64,000 bases of DNA from Symbiodinium natans (GCA_905221605.1 CAJNDS010000624.1:370001-434000), one strand, 5' to 3'. Counted from the first letter of the stretch, positions 1 to 11,422 are shown. Translations and numbers: made by a program. The notes: a model not told the origin generated them from the sequence alone.

Positions 1-289
1 CGAAATCCTGAACCCTAAACCGGCCGCCCAGGGCATCTCGCACGCGGAGTGGCCGCAGAATGCAGGGGTCCGACTTCCCCCAAAGCCTAAACACTACCCT
101 AAAGAGGGGCTTTAGAAAACCCCTGGGATATGTGTTCTCTCAGCAACCTTCGTCTCACAAACCGGCGTTGAGTCTCCACTTCAGGTTCATTTCTTCATCC
201 CTCAAGCACCTCAACCCCATCACCCTAACCCCGATTCCCGAAACCCCAAACCCCAAAAGCACAGAAAAGCCCCCTTAGACGGTGGCCCC

Positions 290-362
290 CCCCCTTGGGC
301 CCCCAGCCAGCATGCTGACTTGGTTGACCTGGCGCTTCATTGGCTTCGTTCCCCTGTTCTCT
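290..362 (-). CDS. Exon candidate (KPMKRQVNQVSMLAGG)
   Basis: Sense frame KPMKRQVNQVSMLAGG in good codon use. Flanked by CCCTAAA-like (left) and TAAAGGGG-like (right) DNA. Confidence 0.35.
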
Positions 363-871
363 AACTACCCTAAAGGACCTAAAACCCCAACTCATTACCC
401 CATCAGCGGCCCCGAGGGCTTTGAGGGGATTAAAGGGGGTTTTAAGGGGTTGGAAGGCCAGAGTAAGGGTCCTAAGATATGAAGGGTTTAGGGAATCGGT
501 TTAGGCGCTTAGGGGCCCTACGGCTTGGGGCTTGGGGACAGCGTGTCCCTCTCAGGGACGGCGTGCCCTCCTCAAACACACAAGTGATCCTCGTGTGCCT
601 CAAGGACTTACCGGATCGGCCTGAAAGACAGACGGTCCCACAACCACCACGTATACTTGATACTGGCTGAGGTATCTAGGGGGAAGGTCTCCTTTGTGCT
701 TCAAGAGGGCCTTGCAGCAAAAAGCCCAACAAGGTAAAAGCCCAGAGCCCAGGACAGAGCCCCCATACCTCCGAGACTTTAAGCCACCCCTCAGAATAAA
801 AAGCATCAAGAAAAGAAGGCCCTAAGCTTTGAACCCGAGAGCTTTCTAAGCCCCAAAAACCCCTCCTACCC

Positions 872-962
872 CTTGTCCCGCCTCCTCAGGCTTCGGGTCC
901 TCCATCCCCCGCCGGAAGAGCGACTTGTCGGTGCTGGGCGGCCTCTTTTTGCGGCTCTTCAT
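872..962 (-). CDS. Exon (MKSRKKRPPSTDKSLFRRGM)
   Basis: Sense frame MKSRKKRPPSTDKSLFRRGM then EDPKPEEAGQG. Basic then acidic, high GC3. Its ATG at 962 could be a true start of another gene that runs off the left edge. Confidence 0.45.
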
Positions 963-1632
963 TGGGGGCCTTGTGGGGGTTGCAGAGTTTGGGGTTTCGG
1001 ACTTGAGGGTTTTGGGGCTTTGCATTAAGGGCTAAGGCTTTGAGGGTGGACACTTCAAGAAATCTTTTCTTTCTCGGCTCGGACTGTTCCGGGCTTGGGG
1101 GCATTTTGGGGGCATCAAACGGGCCAGGGCCAGCGCTTCTTTTTCTACTGCACTCTCCTTTGAGCCATGATTACTGTGTTTGCTATACTGTTGGCCTGTA
1201 ACTGCCTGTAATATAAACGATAAGAAAACAGAATTCCTGACAATGCGTCTGTAGACTCGGTGTGAAAAGAAGTGTGTCCAAACAAGAAGCTGCAACTTGA
1301 GGCCTGGGCAGACCCTAGAAGTTCGCACCAAGATCTAGACACGGACATGCTTTGTCTACGTGTCCTGCCTGCTAAAGCCTTTCCTGCCAGCCTGGAAGTA
1401 AAAGTGATGCTGATCAGGCCTATGTGAACCCAAAAGCCAGCAGTTGCATGCGAACGAAGAAACGTAACAATGCAAGGGCCGTCCCCAATCCACCCATGCT
1501 GACGCCCGAGAAAGTTAGGGTCTGCGGGGGGGGAGGGAGGGGTGAAACTTTGTTGGGTTTCAACTTTGACGTGTTAATTCGGGGCTACATTGGGTAGAAC
1601 TCTTTGTACCAAGGGGGCGCAGAGGGGATTCT

Positions 1633-1731
1633 TCAGTTGTTAAGTCTTCTGAAGCTCGACGAGGCCGCGAGCCTCACGCTGTCTTCGGGGAATCCGTAGC
1701 CCTGCATGGTGCCGTAGCCTGCCAAGGACGG
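1633..1731 (-). CDS. Possible terminal exon (SLAGYGTMQGYGFPEDSVRL)
   Basis: Reads SLAGYGTMQGYGFPEDSVRL then AASSSFRRLNN and TGA; 33 codons with very high GC3 until the last few. The stop is a good candidate for a gene end. A long (CCCTCAA)n array lies immediately upstream in the sense direction. Confidence 0.5.
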   Translation of the reverse strand, partial: PSLAGYGTMQGYGFPEDSVRLAASSSFRRLNN

Positions 1732-1754
1732 AAACTCCCGATACCCTAAAAATT

Positions 1755-1957
<203 letters not shown>

Positions 1958-2339
1958 TACACTTGGGGTTTGGAGGGTTTCGGGTCTGGGCCTTTATGGT
2001 TGATAAGGCTTTAGGATGCTGGAAGTCTACCTGAACCAGCCTCCCGCTTTCTCGGTAGGTTCCGTGGGATTGGGGGCTTAGGGCGGCTTTAAAGGGCGTG
2101 GCGCACTGGCACGTTTTTCGGATCCTCTATGGAGGAATGGAAGGGCTTAGACTGCGCAGGCTTAGGATTTGAACTTGCAGTTCTTGGCTTCCGCGAGAGG
2201 GCCCCAAAGCACCAAGAATCATGGTCTGCAGCCCCAGAGTAAGCAGATATACGCACATGATAGCCCATCATAAAGGGGGGGTTCGGGGTCCAAAAACAAA
2301 CCTCAATTCACTTCAGAGCCCTGAGCCTCCCCCAAAAAT

Positions 2340-2410
2340 TGCGCACCTCCCAAGGGGCGTGTGGGGAGGCTCTGCGCGCCGCCGGCATGGTAGACGACGC
2401 CTTCGTTCAG
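2340..2410 (-). CDS. Exon (LNEGVVYHAGGAQSLPTRPL)
   Basis: Sense frame LNEGVVYHAGGAQSLPTRPL then GGAQ, strong bias. Lies between G-rich tracts. Probably the same gene as 2823-2898. Confidence 0.45.
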
Positions 2411-2822
2411 GGGGGTCTTAGGGTTTGGGCGGTGCGGGGGGGAGGGGGGGGTTTGCAAAGGTTGTGGGAACTGAGGGCTGAGGAAGGTAAAGGCACACCC
2501 AAAATGCAAGTTACATTTCGGGTTCTATGCATGTCTAGGCAAGTGGGTGAGCATAAGCCCCGTCTGGTTGCGGTTTTGGGGGAGTATCGGAGTAACAGGA
2601 GTTAGGGATCTGGGCGTCAGCTTTCGGAGGGTCTCGAGCTTTGGGCCTATCCAGGTCATGGCGGGATTTGCCAAAACTCCATGGGCAGCCTCACGAAGAG
2701 CTCTACAGAAGGCCGCCTCATTTACCAGAAGGTTTTAAGGTTCAGGAGCCTTGCAGACTGTGAGCCCAGAGCTCCGGGTGAAGCCCTTTGAATTTAGAGA
2801 GCTGACAAGAGATGGCTCGCTC

Positions 2823-2898
2823 CTGCGCTGCGGCCTCCAGACTGGCCATCGGTGGCATACGGCATCGAGTTGTAAGAAGCCATGCCGCCTGCCGACAT
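2823..2898 (-). CDS. Exon (MSAGGMASYNSMPYATDGQS)
   Basis: Acceptor CTTCAGTGTCAG, then MSAGGMASYNSMPYATDGQS and GGRSAG. Met/Ser/Gly/Tyr-rich low-complexity peptide like the next exons at 2340 and 1633, which suggests one gene. Confidence 0.5.
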
Positions 2899-3239
2899 CT
2901 GACACTGAAGGCTTAGGAGCTTATAGGGCTTAGGCTTCAGGGTGTGTACGGTTTAGGACAGACAGGAGGACTGTCCGACCCATCCTCACGACTACACCGC
3001 ACATGGGACTTGAGTGACTTGGACTCTTCCGAGATCGAAACGACATGAAGCTGCGGACCATGTCGGGGGCGTTGAGAAAATGTCTTCAAAGGGGCTTAAA
3101 CGAGTAAAGGATTTTAACGGCTCCAGCCTCACGGCAAAGAGCCCAAGGGTTTGGAAGGCTTCCAAAAGCGTATAAGGCCGAGGGTCTCTGGGACTTAGAG
3201 TGCCGAGACTGGGTTTAGGCTTTGAGCTTCGCACGCCTT

Positions 3240-4350
3240 AGGTTTCCACGGCCGTCACAGATAGGTGATAGGTTTCCCAGACGTCTCGGCCGCTGCCTCC
3301 CTGCCAAGTAGGTCACTAGGTGGACTTACAACCTGCAACTCAGCAAGAAACACGTTGCAAGCAAGGCGCAGGATCAGAATCAAATAAACATGGAGCAGGA
3401 GGGGTGACACTGCCACAACTGTGCTTCGCTATCGAGGTTTGAGCCAAGTTCTGGCAATCTCGGGATGTCTTGCCGCATTCTCAAGCAGATCAGAAAACAT
3501 GTCATAAGTTGCACCGACCTCCCGCAGTGCAAATCAAACGCCGCTGCCCGCCAATGCAAAACACACGCCCGTCCTGATCGCAAAGTAAGTATGACTTCGA
3601 TGCTGATTCTGCTGGATTTGTTCTCCATTTACAAAAAGCTTCTTGGAAATGGTAAATGTGGTCTACCAGCACCTGGAGAAGGGCCAGAAGGCACGTCATC
3701 ACCTGCCAAAGTGCAACGCGTCGCGCCTTCAGACGGGGCCCCCTCCCTCATTCCTGGTTATCATAAAAAGAACGATGATTAAGAGTACTGTTGAGAACAG
3801 GAGTGTGATACGCATCATGATACCACTACTGAGTGAGCAGTGGCAAGTTGCACAATACTAATACCTGCAATGTTGCACGCTGCACCTACAATCCCCGAAC
3901 CTTTTGTTCAGAGTGGAGAGGCGCGAGTGACCCACGCGAAACGGACTTTTCATCTTGAATTGGCTGCAAAACTGGCGAAGACCGGCCGTCACAGATTCAA
4001 TAAAGGCTCAAGAACCATACGCACTGCGCTCCTTTCGCAAGACGGCACGCTTGCTCACGGGCAACGACAGCAACATGGAGATCTTGGAGGCGCCCACGCC
4101 GTGGTCCCCTATAAGGTAGGGGTTCCCATCCGTTCCCCCTTTTTTAATCTGAACTAGACCCGAATCTCTGCAGTGGGTTTCCTGGCTTCGTCCCTTGCTG
4201 CGTGACGCAAAATTCAGACTGTGGATCTTACCCATTGCAAATTTGAGAACAGGTCGAAGACGACGCGCCTCCGATTCCTCTGATCATTCGCTACAAGAGA
4301 CGGGCAATTAGATCGCCGGGCACGTAGTCAGTCTCGAGTGTGTGCTTCCA
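3240..4350. other. Stretch without recognisable gene
   Basis: Ordinary mixed-composition DNA with several short open frames on both strands, none with motif or splice support. The plus frame at 3465-3782 and the minus frame at 3380-3628 overlap and neither is convincing. Confidence 0.5.
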
Positions 4351-4353
4351 ACT

Positions 4354-4922
4354 GGGGCTGGGTACTCCAGAGGCCCTCTGGGGCTAGGCGCTCCAGGGAC
4401 GCGCACACTCTCAGGACGTCGCCTTGCGCGGCCTTTTCCTGGCCTAAGTTTAGGTGTTGGGGTTTAAAGGGCTGGGCGCTCCACGTAATTACACGCGGAA
4501 ACTAAATCGGGTCGCCTGCTGCATGGACGGCTTTGTCTTGGCTTAGAGTTTCGGAGCTGGGCGCTCCAGGTACACGCTAAGACCCCTACACACCCAGGAG
4601 TGCGGGGGACGGCGTGTCAAGCGAGAGCACATCTTTTATCGACGTCCAACCCTTTCACAGGCCAACACCAAAACGAATGCCTTTTAGGGTTTAAGGCTGT
4701 CGCCCTCCATTCCCACCATCAAGAATCATTCAGAATCCCGAAGCCAAGCAAGCCTTCAGCCGAGAGAGGCCCCGTGAGCCCCAATGGCCCCGCCCATTTG
4801 TGCCCAGGCAGCCTCGAAAAGGGTAGGTACGGCCTAAGCAGGCCTTATGCGAAGTCAGGGTCTAGTGTTTCGAGTTTAAGTATCTGCTCGCAACTGGCTG
4901 GGCACTCCAGGCACACTCTGGG
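4354..4922 (+). repeat. Dispersed local repeat, five copies of CTGGGCGCTCCAGG-like unit
   Basis: Copies at 4354-4370, 4385-4402, 4471-4485, 4556-4581 and 4896-4921. The first and last share more context (TCGAGT upstream, CTCTGGG downstream), so the unit may be 45-60 bp. No coding signal. Confidence 0.55.
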
Positions 4923-5065
4923 ATTAAGATCCAAGCCGTCCAGCCAGGCGGTGGAGAACTTGGCGGCCGCGGCGCTTTCTTTGCCTCTGAGAGTTGTAGA
5001 ATCCGCTAGGTTTTCGTCTGTCTGTTTGCAGCCCCGAGCCTCCCTGTCTATCTTTTTTCTTGCCT

Positions 5066-5067
<2 letters not shown>

Positions 5068-5119
<52 letters not shown>
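5068..5119 (+). repeat. (CT)n microsatellite
   Basis: About 26 uninterrupted CT dinucleotides just before the GT satellite. Not coding; the polyserine/arginine frames across it are artefacts. Confidence 0.9.
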
Positions 5120-5121
<2 letters not shown>

Positions 5122-5189
5122 GCGGTAGGTGTCTGCCCTTTGAGCGAGCGGCAGCTTCACCAAATCTTGTACGCAGGGTGGCCTGAAGG

Positions 5190-5323
5190 GCGCGTCTGTG
5201 TGTGTGTGTGTGTGTGCGTGTGTATGTGCGTGTGCGTGTGCGTGTGCGTGTGCGTGTGCGTGTGCGTGTGCGTGTGCGTGTGCGTGTGCGTGTGCGTGTG
5301 CGTGTGCGTGCGCGCGCGCGCGC

Positions 5324-5358
<35 letters not shown>

Positions 5359-7020
5359 TGGGTGCGTGCGTGGGTACGTGCGTGGGTGCGTGCGTGGGTG
5401 CGTGCGTGGGTGCGTGCGTGGGTGCGTGCGTGGGTGCGTGCGTGGGTGCGTGCGTGGGTGCGTGCGTGGGTGCGTGCGTGGGTGCGTGCGTGCGCGTGGT
5501 GCGTTGCGTGGCGTGTGGTGTGCGTGTGCGTGTGCGGGGTGCGTGGTGCGTGCGCGTGCGGCTGCGCGTGTGCCGTGCGCGTGCCGCTCGCGTGCGCGTC
5601 GCGCGTGCGACGTGCGCGTGCGCGTGCGCGTGCGCGTGCCCGCGTGCGTTGCGCGCGTGCGCGTGTGGCGCGTGCGCGTGTTCGCGTGCCGGTGCGCGTG
5701 CCGTGGGCGTGGGTGGGGGGCGTGGGTGTGGGGGTGTGGGTGTGGGTGTGGGTGTGGGGGTGTGTGGGTGTGTGGGTGTGTGGGTGTGTGGGTGTGTGGG
5801 TGTGTGGGTGTGTGGGTGTGTGGGTGTGTGGGTGTGTGGGTGTGTGGGTGTGTGGGTGTGTGGGTGTGTGGGTGTGTGGGTGTGTGGGTGTGTGGGTGGG
5901 TGGGTGTGTGGGTGTGTGGGTGTGTGGGTGTGTGGGTGTGTGGGTGTGTGGGTGTGTGGGTGTGTGGGTGTGTGGGTGTGTGGGTGTGTTGGCAGTGTGT
6001 TGGTGTGTGTTGGTGTGTGGGTGTGTGGGTGTGTTGGTGTGTTGGTGGGTGTGTTGGTGTGTTTGGCGTGTTGGTGTGTTGGTGTGTGGGTGTGTGGGTG
6101 TGTGGTGTGTGGTTGTTGGGTGTGCTGGGTGTTGTGGGTGTGTGGTGGTTGGGGGTGGGGGTGTGGGTGTGGGTGTGGGTGTGGGTGTGGGTGTGGGTGT
6201 GGGTGTGGGTGTGGGGGTGTGGGGGTGTGGGGGTGTGGGGGTGTGGGGGTGTGGGTGTGTGTGGGTGTGTGTGGGTGTGTGTGGGTGTGTGTGGGTGTGT
6301 GTGGGTGTGGTGTGTAGGTGTGGTGTGCTGCGTGTTGGCGTGGCGTGTGCGGGCGTGTGGCGTGCGTCTGCGTGCGGCGTGCGTGCTGCGTGCAGTGCGT
6401 GCGTGCTGCTGCGTGCGTGGCGTGCGTGCGTGCGTGCGTGTGTGTGTGTGGGGTGTTGTGTGGTGTGTGTTGTGGTGTGTGTGTGTGCGTTGGGGGTCGT
6501 GTGTGGCGTGTGTGCGTGTTGTGTTGGGGTGTGTTTTTGTGGTGGTCGTGTGGGTGTGGGTGTGGGTGTGGGTGTGGGTGTGGGTGTGGGTGTGGGTGTG
6601 GGTGTGGGTGTGGGTGGGTGTGGGCGTGGGCGTGGGCGTGGGCGTGGGCGTGGGCGTGGGCGTGGGCGTGGGCGTGGGCGTGGGCGTGGGCGTGGGCGTG
6701 GGCGTGTGCGTGTGCGTGTGCGTGTGCGTGTGCGTGTGCGTGTGCGTGTGCGTGTGCGTGTGCGTGTGCGTGTGCGTGTGCGTGTGCGTGTGCGTGTGCG
6801 TGTGCGTGTGCGTGTGCGCGTGCGTGTGCGCGTGCGCGTGCGCGTGCGCGTGCGCGTGCGCGTGCGCGTGGGCGTGGGCGTGGGCGTGGGCGTGGGCGTG
6901 TGCGTGTGCGTGTGCGTGTGCGTGTGCGTGTGCGTGTGCGTGTGGGGGTGTGTGTGTGTGTGTGTGTGTGTGCGTGTGTGTGTGTGCGTGTGCGCGCGTG
7001 TGTGTGTGTGTGTGTATGCG
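5190..7020 (+). repeat. 1.8-kb nested GT-rich satellite
   Basis: The plus strand is nearly free of A. Sub-blocks: TGTGCG hexamers (5212-5310), a GCGTGCGTGGGT dodecamer (5355-5485), TGTGTGGG octamers (5757-5985), TGTGGG hexamers (6165-6230 and 6545-6620), GCGTGG (6622-6705), TGCGTG (6706-6825), CGTGCG (6826-6870), then TG. All six reading frames stay open, which gives false 680-829-residue frames. Alternating purine/pyrimidine makes it a candidate Z-DNA former. Confidence 0.95.
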
Positions 7021-7109
7021 TGCTCGCGTGTCTCAAGAAGGGAAGGAAGCAGGAAGTGGGGCAGCATCCGAAAAACCTTCGCAGATTGAACGCGTTGGGC
7101 ATGGACCCC

Positions 7110-7870
7110 TGTCTCGTGCTGATCGATGCAGTCTATTAATCCCCGCCCCACCTCAGAAAATATTTCATTCGACTTATACACCCTCATGTAGTGCAGCGGG
7201 GGAGGGTGGAGGGGAAGGAAGGCGAGTCTTTTCAATCTAAGCAGTGCGTTTATGTCCATACATTCAACAACCCCGCGCGCCCCCGCCCTCGACCTAATCT
7301 AGCGCATAACGAAGCCTCTGACCCAACTCATCTCACTACAGAAGCGCCTGTAAACCTTGCTGCAAATAGCTAAGCTACTCACATTTCTGTTTCTGAAGTT
7401 TCTGAAGAGTAAATTAAGCCATTTGAGCCAATTCTGTAGGAAAACCGCCCACCCTCCGCCCCCTGCCCACCTTGGCCTTCCATTCCATGCTTTTTTTGCA
7501 CAAGACGAAGTCCTGCGGTCGAGCACCCAGCTCAGAGAGCGAATGCAAGGAATGACGCGCAAAATCGACCGCACAATATAGGTTCAGTAGACGAATTGGC
7601 AATGCGCCTTGATGCTCATGTGGCTGCGCACCTCATCGTTGTGAAGTTGTTGCTTCAAACAACTTGACTCCAAAGCACCCCTACAAAACTCCTTCCGATG
7701 AAGTCATCCGTACGCAAACCAATATTGCAGACCAGAATGAGACAGCCCACAGTCAAAGGCCGCCAGGGAGCTGCTTGATGAACGGTGAGTGGCACGACCT
7801 CGAGCAAGCAACGCACGCTCCACCAGGCTTGGGACTTGTTACCCGAATACCCCAAACCCAGCCGAGTAAT
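7110..7870. other. Stretch without recognisable gene
   Basis: Mixed DNA following the satellite. Short open frames on both strands lack splice support or motifs. No telomere-like repeat either. Confidence 0.4.
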
Positions 7871-7879
7871 TAAGCATTT

Positions 7880-7968
7880 CCGAGATCTGCACCATGGCGC
7901 TCAGGGGGCAGTACAACCCATCCTCAGCCATGCCCCGGATCAGCCAAACGAAAAGAGTTAGGTCCGTG
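7880..7968 (-). CDS. Exon (TLFVWLIRGMAEDGLYCPLS)
   Basis: After TCTATGCAG the frame reads ITDLTLFVWLIRGMAEDGLY then CPLSAMVQISEML. Hydrophobic start, plausible helix. Unknown. Confidence 0.4.
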
Positions 7969-8290
7969 ATCCTGCATAGACGCGCCAAAGCAAGTCTTCC
8001 GCTCAAGTCTTTCCGGGGGTGTAAAAGGGCAAGCAGTCCGCCCTCCCAACGCGCTGTCTTCTTCTTATTCCCTTCTTTTTCTTCTTCTTTCACAAATGAG
8101 GAAAAGAACCACCCTATACTTTCCATTCACCTTCCCCCCCCCCCCCCCCCCCCGGCCGCCCCGCAGGGCGCGACTTGGATCCCATGCGTCTGGACCCCAG
8201 CGCCTCTTCCCCCTTACATGTATACTTTGAGCCCTCAACTCAAAGCCCGCCCAAAGTCTCCCGATGGATCGCTCAGCTGCGTTTTTTGTG

Positions 8291-8385
8291 TCTTGCAGGC
8301 GATGCATGAATTCGTCATGCTGGGCTGCTGACTTTGGGCCCCAACTGAATTCTGAGCCGTCGCCAGGGCCTGCTGCACTTGACTT
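8291..8385 (-). CDS. Exon (QQALATAQNSVGAQSQQPSM)
   Basis: Sense frame VQQALATAQNSVGAQSQQPS then MTNSCIACK. Gln/Ala-rich, good composition. Unknown. Confidence 0.35.
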
Positions 8386-8817
8386 GAAAAGTGACAAAGC
8401 ATCCAAACACAGGGCTGAGGCCTTCGGTTTTGAGCTGTAGGTGCTCAGGAATCAGCGGTAATACCAGCAGGACCAGCAGGACACGCCTTGCGGCGACCTA
8501 GGAAAACTGGTGAGACACCGGCGGAACTCAGCTTTCCTCAGAAGGCTTCGCGCCTGGCAGATGCTTACTTGGACATAGGCTCAGCTTTGCTCTCAGGCAT
8601 CCTCTAGATGAGTTCGAAACAATAAACGGCACTGGACAGTCAACTTCATGTGATTCGTCTTCTGGGAGGGCTTCATGGTGACTGAAAATTCCAACTCGTA
8701 GAGCTTCGACCCAAAACTCTCGTATGCAGGGTTTCATGTGCTCACGAGCACACACACAGACAGACAGAGCCACCCCTCCCTCCAAAACAGCCTTCAAAGA
8801 TGCGCCCTGAAACCGAG

Positions 8818-8852
8818 CCCCCCCCCCCCCCCCCCAAAAAAAAAAAAAAAAA
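8818..8852 (+). repeat. C(n)A(n) tract
   Basis: About 17 C directly followed by about 17 A. Similar joins occur at 10318-10364, 29966-29991 and 46549-46571. Confidence 0.9.
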
Positions 8853-8930
8853 GATGTCAGGAGCGCCGGGCAGGGACACGAAGCGCATGAAGTCGGTGGC
8901 GTTGCGCTCTGCCGCTCTGGATTGGCGCTC
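8853..8930 (-). CDS. Exon (AAERNATDFMRFVSLPGAPD)
   Basis: After CTCTGAAAG reads ERQSRAAERNATDFMRFVSL then PGAPDI; high GC3. The next intron in the sense direction begins at once with a T(n)G(n) tract. Unknown. Confidence 0.5.
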
Positions 8931-9130
8931 CTTTCAGAGGGATCTGCCAGCCCCCCCAACTCCCTCAAAAGATGGTGTCTATGAAAGGACCCGACTGCTT
9001 TGAAGCAGGGGAAGGGATTTGGAGTTTAGGGTTCTTCAGGCTCAGACCCCCGCCCCAAGCCCAGCATTGCGGGGGGCTCTTTTGCGCCTCTGTTGCCCCC
9101 CCAGGGGGCCATCATGCCTCAACCCTCAAC

Positions 9131-9175
9131 GTCCTGCATGTCCTTCTCCAAGCGGGGGAGGGACCTGGTCAGCAG
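9131..9175 (-). CDS. Exon (LLTRSLPRLEKDMQD)
   Basis: All 15 codons end in G or C: LLTRSLPRLEKDMQD, followed by a GTTGAGG donor. Short but strongly biased. Confidence 0.45.
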
Positions 9176-9299
9176 CGATAGGGTGAGGGCGGTTTGGGAG
9201 GCTGAAGGTTGGGGGCTTAGGGTTCAGGGTTCAGGGACATCCCTTCCCCCCACTTGCAGGCTCAGGGCTGGTGATACATGGGGTTATGGTAGGCACCCG

Positions 9300-9650
9300 A
9301 CGTAACGATAGCTTCCTTTCTAGCTTCACCAGTGGCCACTCGTGAACCTTGCTTGCAGTATGCTTGCGGGTACAGATATGACCTGGAATTTTCGGGGCTT
9401 TTGTAGGGGGGCTTGAATACTACAGTAAGCTCCAACAAGTTGGAACATCCTTGTCCCCATACCCCAAAGGTGTACTAAAAAAACTCCCAGCTCTAACCAA
9501 ACCATGTCCCAACCTACTTGTCCAGTATCCTTGGGGAACTAAAGGTTAACCTTTGGGATTCTAAAGGGAATATAATACCCGAAAAGGTTAAAGGTCACCT
9601 ACATTTACCTACTCTTCTACTATGCCACTTCTGGAGTTTGCTGTAAATCC
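9300..9650. other. AT-richer stretch with small palindromes
   Basis: Contains TCCAACAAGTTGGA (near 9432) and AAAGGTTAACCTTT (near 9541), each self-complementary, and GGGAATATAATACCC-like sequence. No gene seen. May be a decayed fold-back element. Confidence 0.4.
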
Positions 9651-10151
9651 AGGCCCAGGCGAAGCCTCCGCTCGTCGCGCAGCCGCCAGCCGGCGAGATG
9701 TCCTGCCTGACCAGTTGCCGATACACCACCCTAAACCCGAAACCCTAAATCCTAAACCCTGAATCCTAAGCCTAAACCGCTATGAGTCTCCTTCGCCAGC
9801 TAATTATCAAAGACAGCCAAATCCGGCAGGGGGGGGGGGTTCAGACAGCGTCTTTGCCGGGGATTGGACTAGGAGTAGCTGCATGTTGGAAAGCCTTACT
9901 AAGCCCAAAGTAAACAAACGTCTGTACAACAACCCTAACACAAAAACACCCCTTCTCATATGTGTATGTTTCAGACAGTGGGCTGCATCAGCGTTTTTGT
10001 TTGGTCGTCAATTCTTGCCTTGCAGCCTGGGAAATGGAAGCCCGCTCCCCTGCAGTATTACCCCCGCCCTTACAGCAACACGATGTTTTCCCAGTGGACT
10101 AGGGGGCTGAACGCAAAGCTCCCTTAACCCCTCACCACCAAATCCTCTTAC

Positions 10152-10230
10152 AGCTCATAGTGCCAGATGCCGCCTGCGCGAGCCTGTGGCGGAAGCCAAG
10201 GCGCATGGAACCCTCGAAGTGGGCCTCGAC
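10152..10230 (-). CDS. Exon with canonical donor (VEAHFEGSMRLGFRHRLAQA)
   Basis: Sense frame VEAHFEGSMRLGFRHRLAQA then ASGTMS, ending at GTAAGAG. Strong bias. Probably continues the 10369-10452 exon. Confidence 0.55.
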
Positions 10231-10332
10231 ACAAGGGGTTCTTGGCTCAACTTTCGGGTGGTTTTGCTGCGGTTTTTGAGTTGAAGGGAATCTGGCCAAA
10301 CCCCCAAACCCCCCCAACCCCCCCAACCCCCC

Positions 10333-10363
<31 letters not shown>

Positions 10364-10368
10364 GAGAC

Positions 10369-10452
10369 CCCTTGCCGTTGAAGGCGTTGCATGGCGATCA
10401 CCGCCTGGTACTTCAGCGTCTCACAGATAATCTCCGCGCCGTCGGCCTCATC
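10369..10452 (-). CDS. 28-codon exon (DEADGAEIICETLKYQAVIA)
   Basis: Sense frame DEADGAEIICETLKYQAVIA then MQRLQRQG before a GTCTC donor; exactly 84 nt. Clear amphipathic helix, excellent codon use. The intron then runs into an A(n)/C(n) tract. Unknown protein. Confidence 0.6.
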
Positions 10453-11032
10453 TCAGAAGGGCCCATTTAAACAACAAGCAGGAAATCCTGAGCCCCCAGC
10501 AATTTACGGGGGTCTTGGGTTTGGGGTTTGGGGTTTGGAGTTTGGGGGTTTGGGGGCCTATAAGGGTTTACACACCGGAGCCCTGCGCTGCGGGAATTGA
10601 GGGTGAGCTTACGCGATGGCGATGCCTTTCGGATTTTTGGGGGCTCGAGGCCCGTAATCCCCGATTGAGTGGCCGCGAGCAGCGAACTGCTTGCCACATG
10701 AAGACGAGACCCCCAGACCCCGAACTCTAAGCCCCAAACCCAAAAGCCCAAAATGCTCTACTCCCCATCGGATCCAGAGATGCTGAATGTCCTACGCGTG
10801 TAGACACACGCCGGAAGTTCGGATGTCGCCCCGTGTGGATCTGCGTGCGGACCATGAATGGTTTAGAGCTTAGGGCTTCGGGTTCCCTTCTGGCTTCAGT
10901 GTCTGGCGTTTGGGCGGGGGATCCTATTCTATTTCGCAGGTTTGCGGTGCTATTCTGCTACGGAGGTCCTCTATGTGCCTTAAGAGTCATGGGCCCCCCT
11001 AACGAAAGGGACCTGCAAAAGGTGGCCTGTCT

Positions 11033-11079
<47 letters not shown>

Positions 11080-11202
11080 GTATGATCATTAGACCCTAAT
11101 CTAAACTTTAAACACCCTAAACCGAAACCCTAAACCCTAAACCAAAGAAACCCTAAACTTTGAACCCCAAACCCTAACCCTAAACCCTAAACCGAAACCC
11201 TT

Positions 11203-11266
11203 CAGAGCAACCCGGAGTCGGGGCCGTCGCCAGGGAGGCGGCAATGCCAGACTCCTGCGGCTCGTG
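11203..11266 (-). CDS. Exon (HEPQESGIAASLATAPTPGC)
   Basis: After CCTAAG reads HEPQESGIAASLATAPTPGC with high GC3. Bracketed by CCCTAAA (left) and TTTAGGG (right). Confidence 0.5.
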
Positions 11267-11324
11267 CTTAGGGTGTAGAGGGTTTAGGGTTTAGGGCTTG
11301 GGGCTTAGTCACGGGGCTTAGGGC

Positions 11325-11422
11325 GGTTTAAGGGTTGATTGAGTCTGTATGGGTAGTTTCCTAAGCCCTAAGGCTTAGGGCTTAGGAAGCTACCCATACA
11401 GACTCAATCAACCCTTAAACCT
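11325..11422. repeat. 98-bp near-perfect palindrome with telomere-like apex
   Basis: The two arms (GTTTAAGGGTTGATTGAGTC and onward) match with one mismatch; the centre is CCCTAAGGCTTAGGG. It would fold into a long hairpin. It lies 60 bp right of the exon at 11203-11266. Confidence 0.85.

Noticed and set aside
4600-7259. Very long open frames (829, 700, 684, 680 codons) on both strands
   Set aside because: They translate the GT satellite into Val/Cys/Arg/His/Thr repeats. All six frames are open because the array lacks stop-forming bases; no real protein composition.
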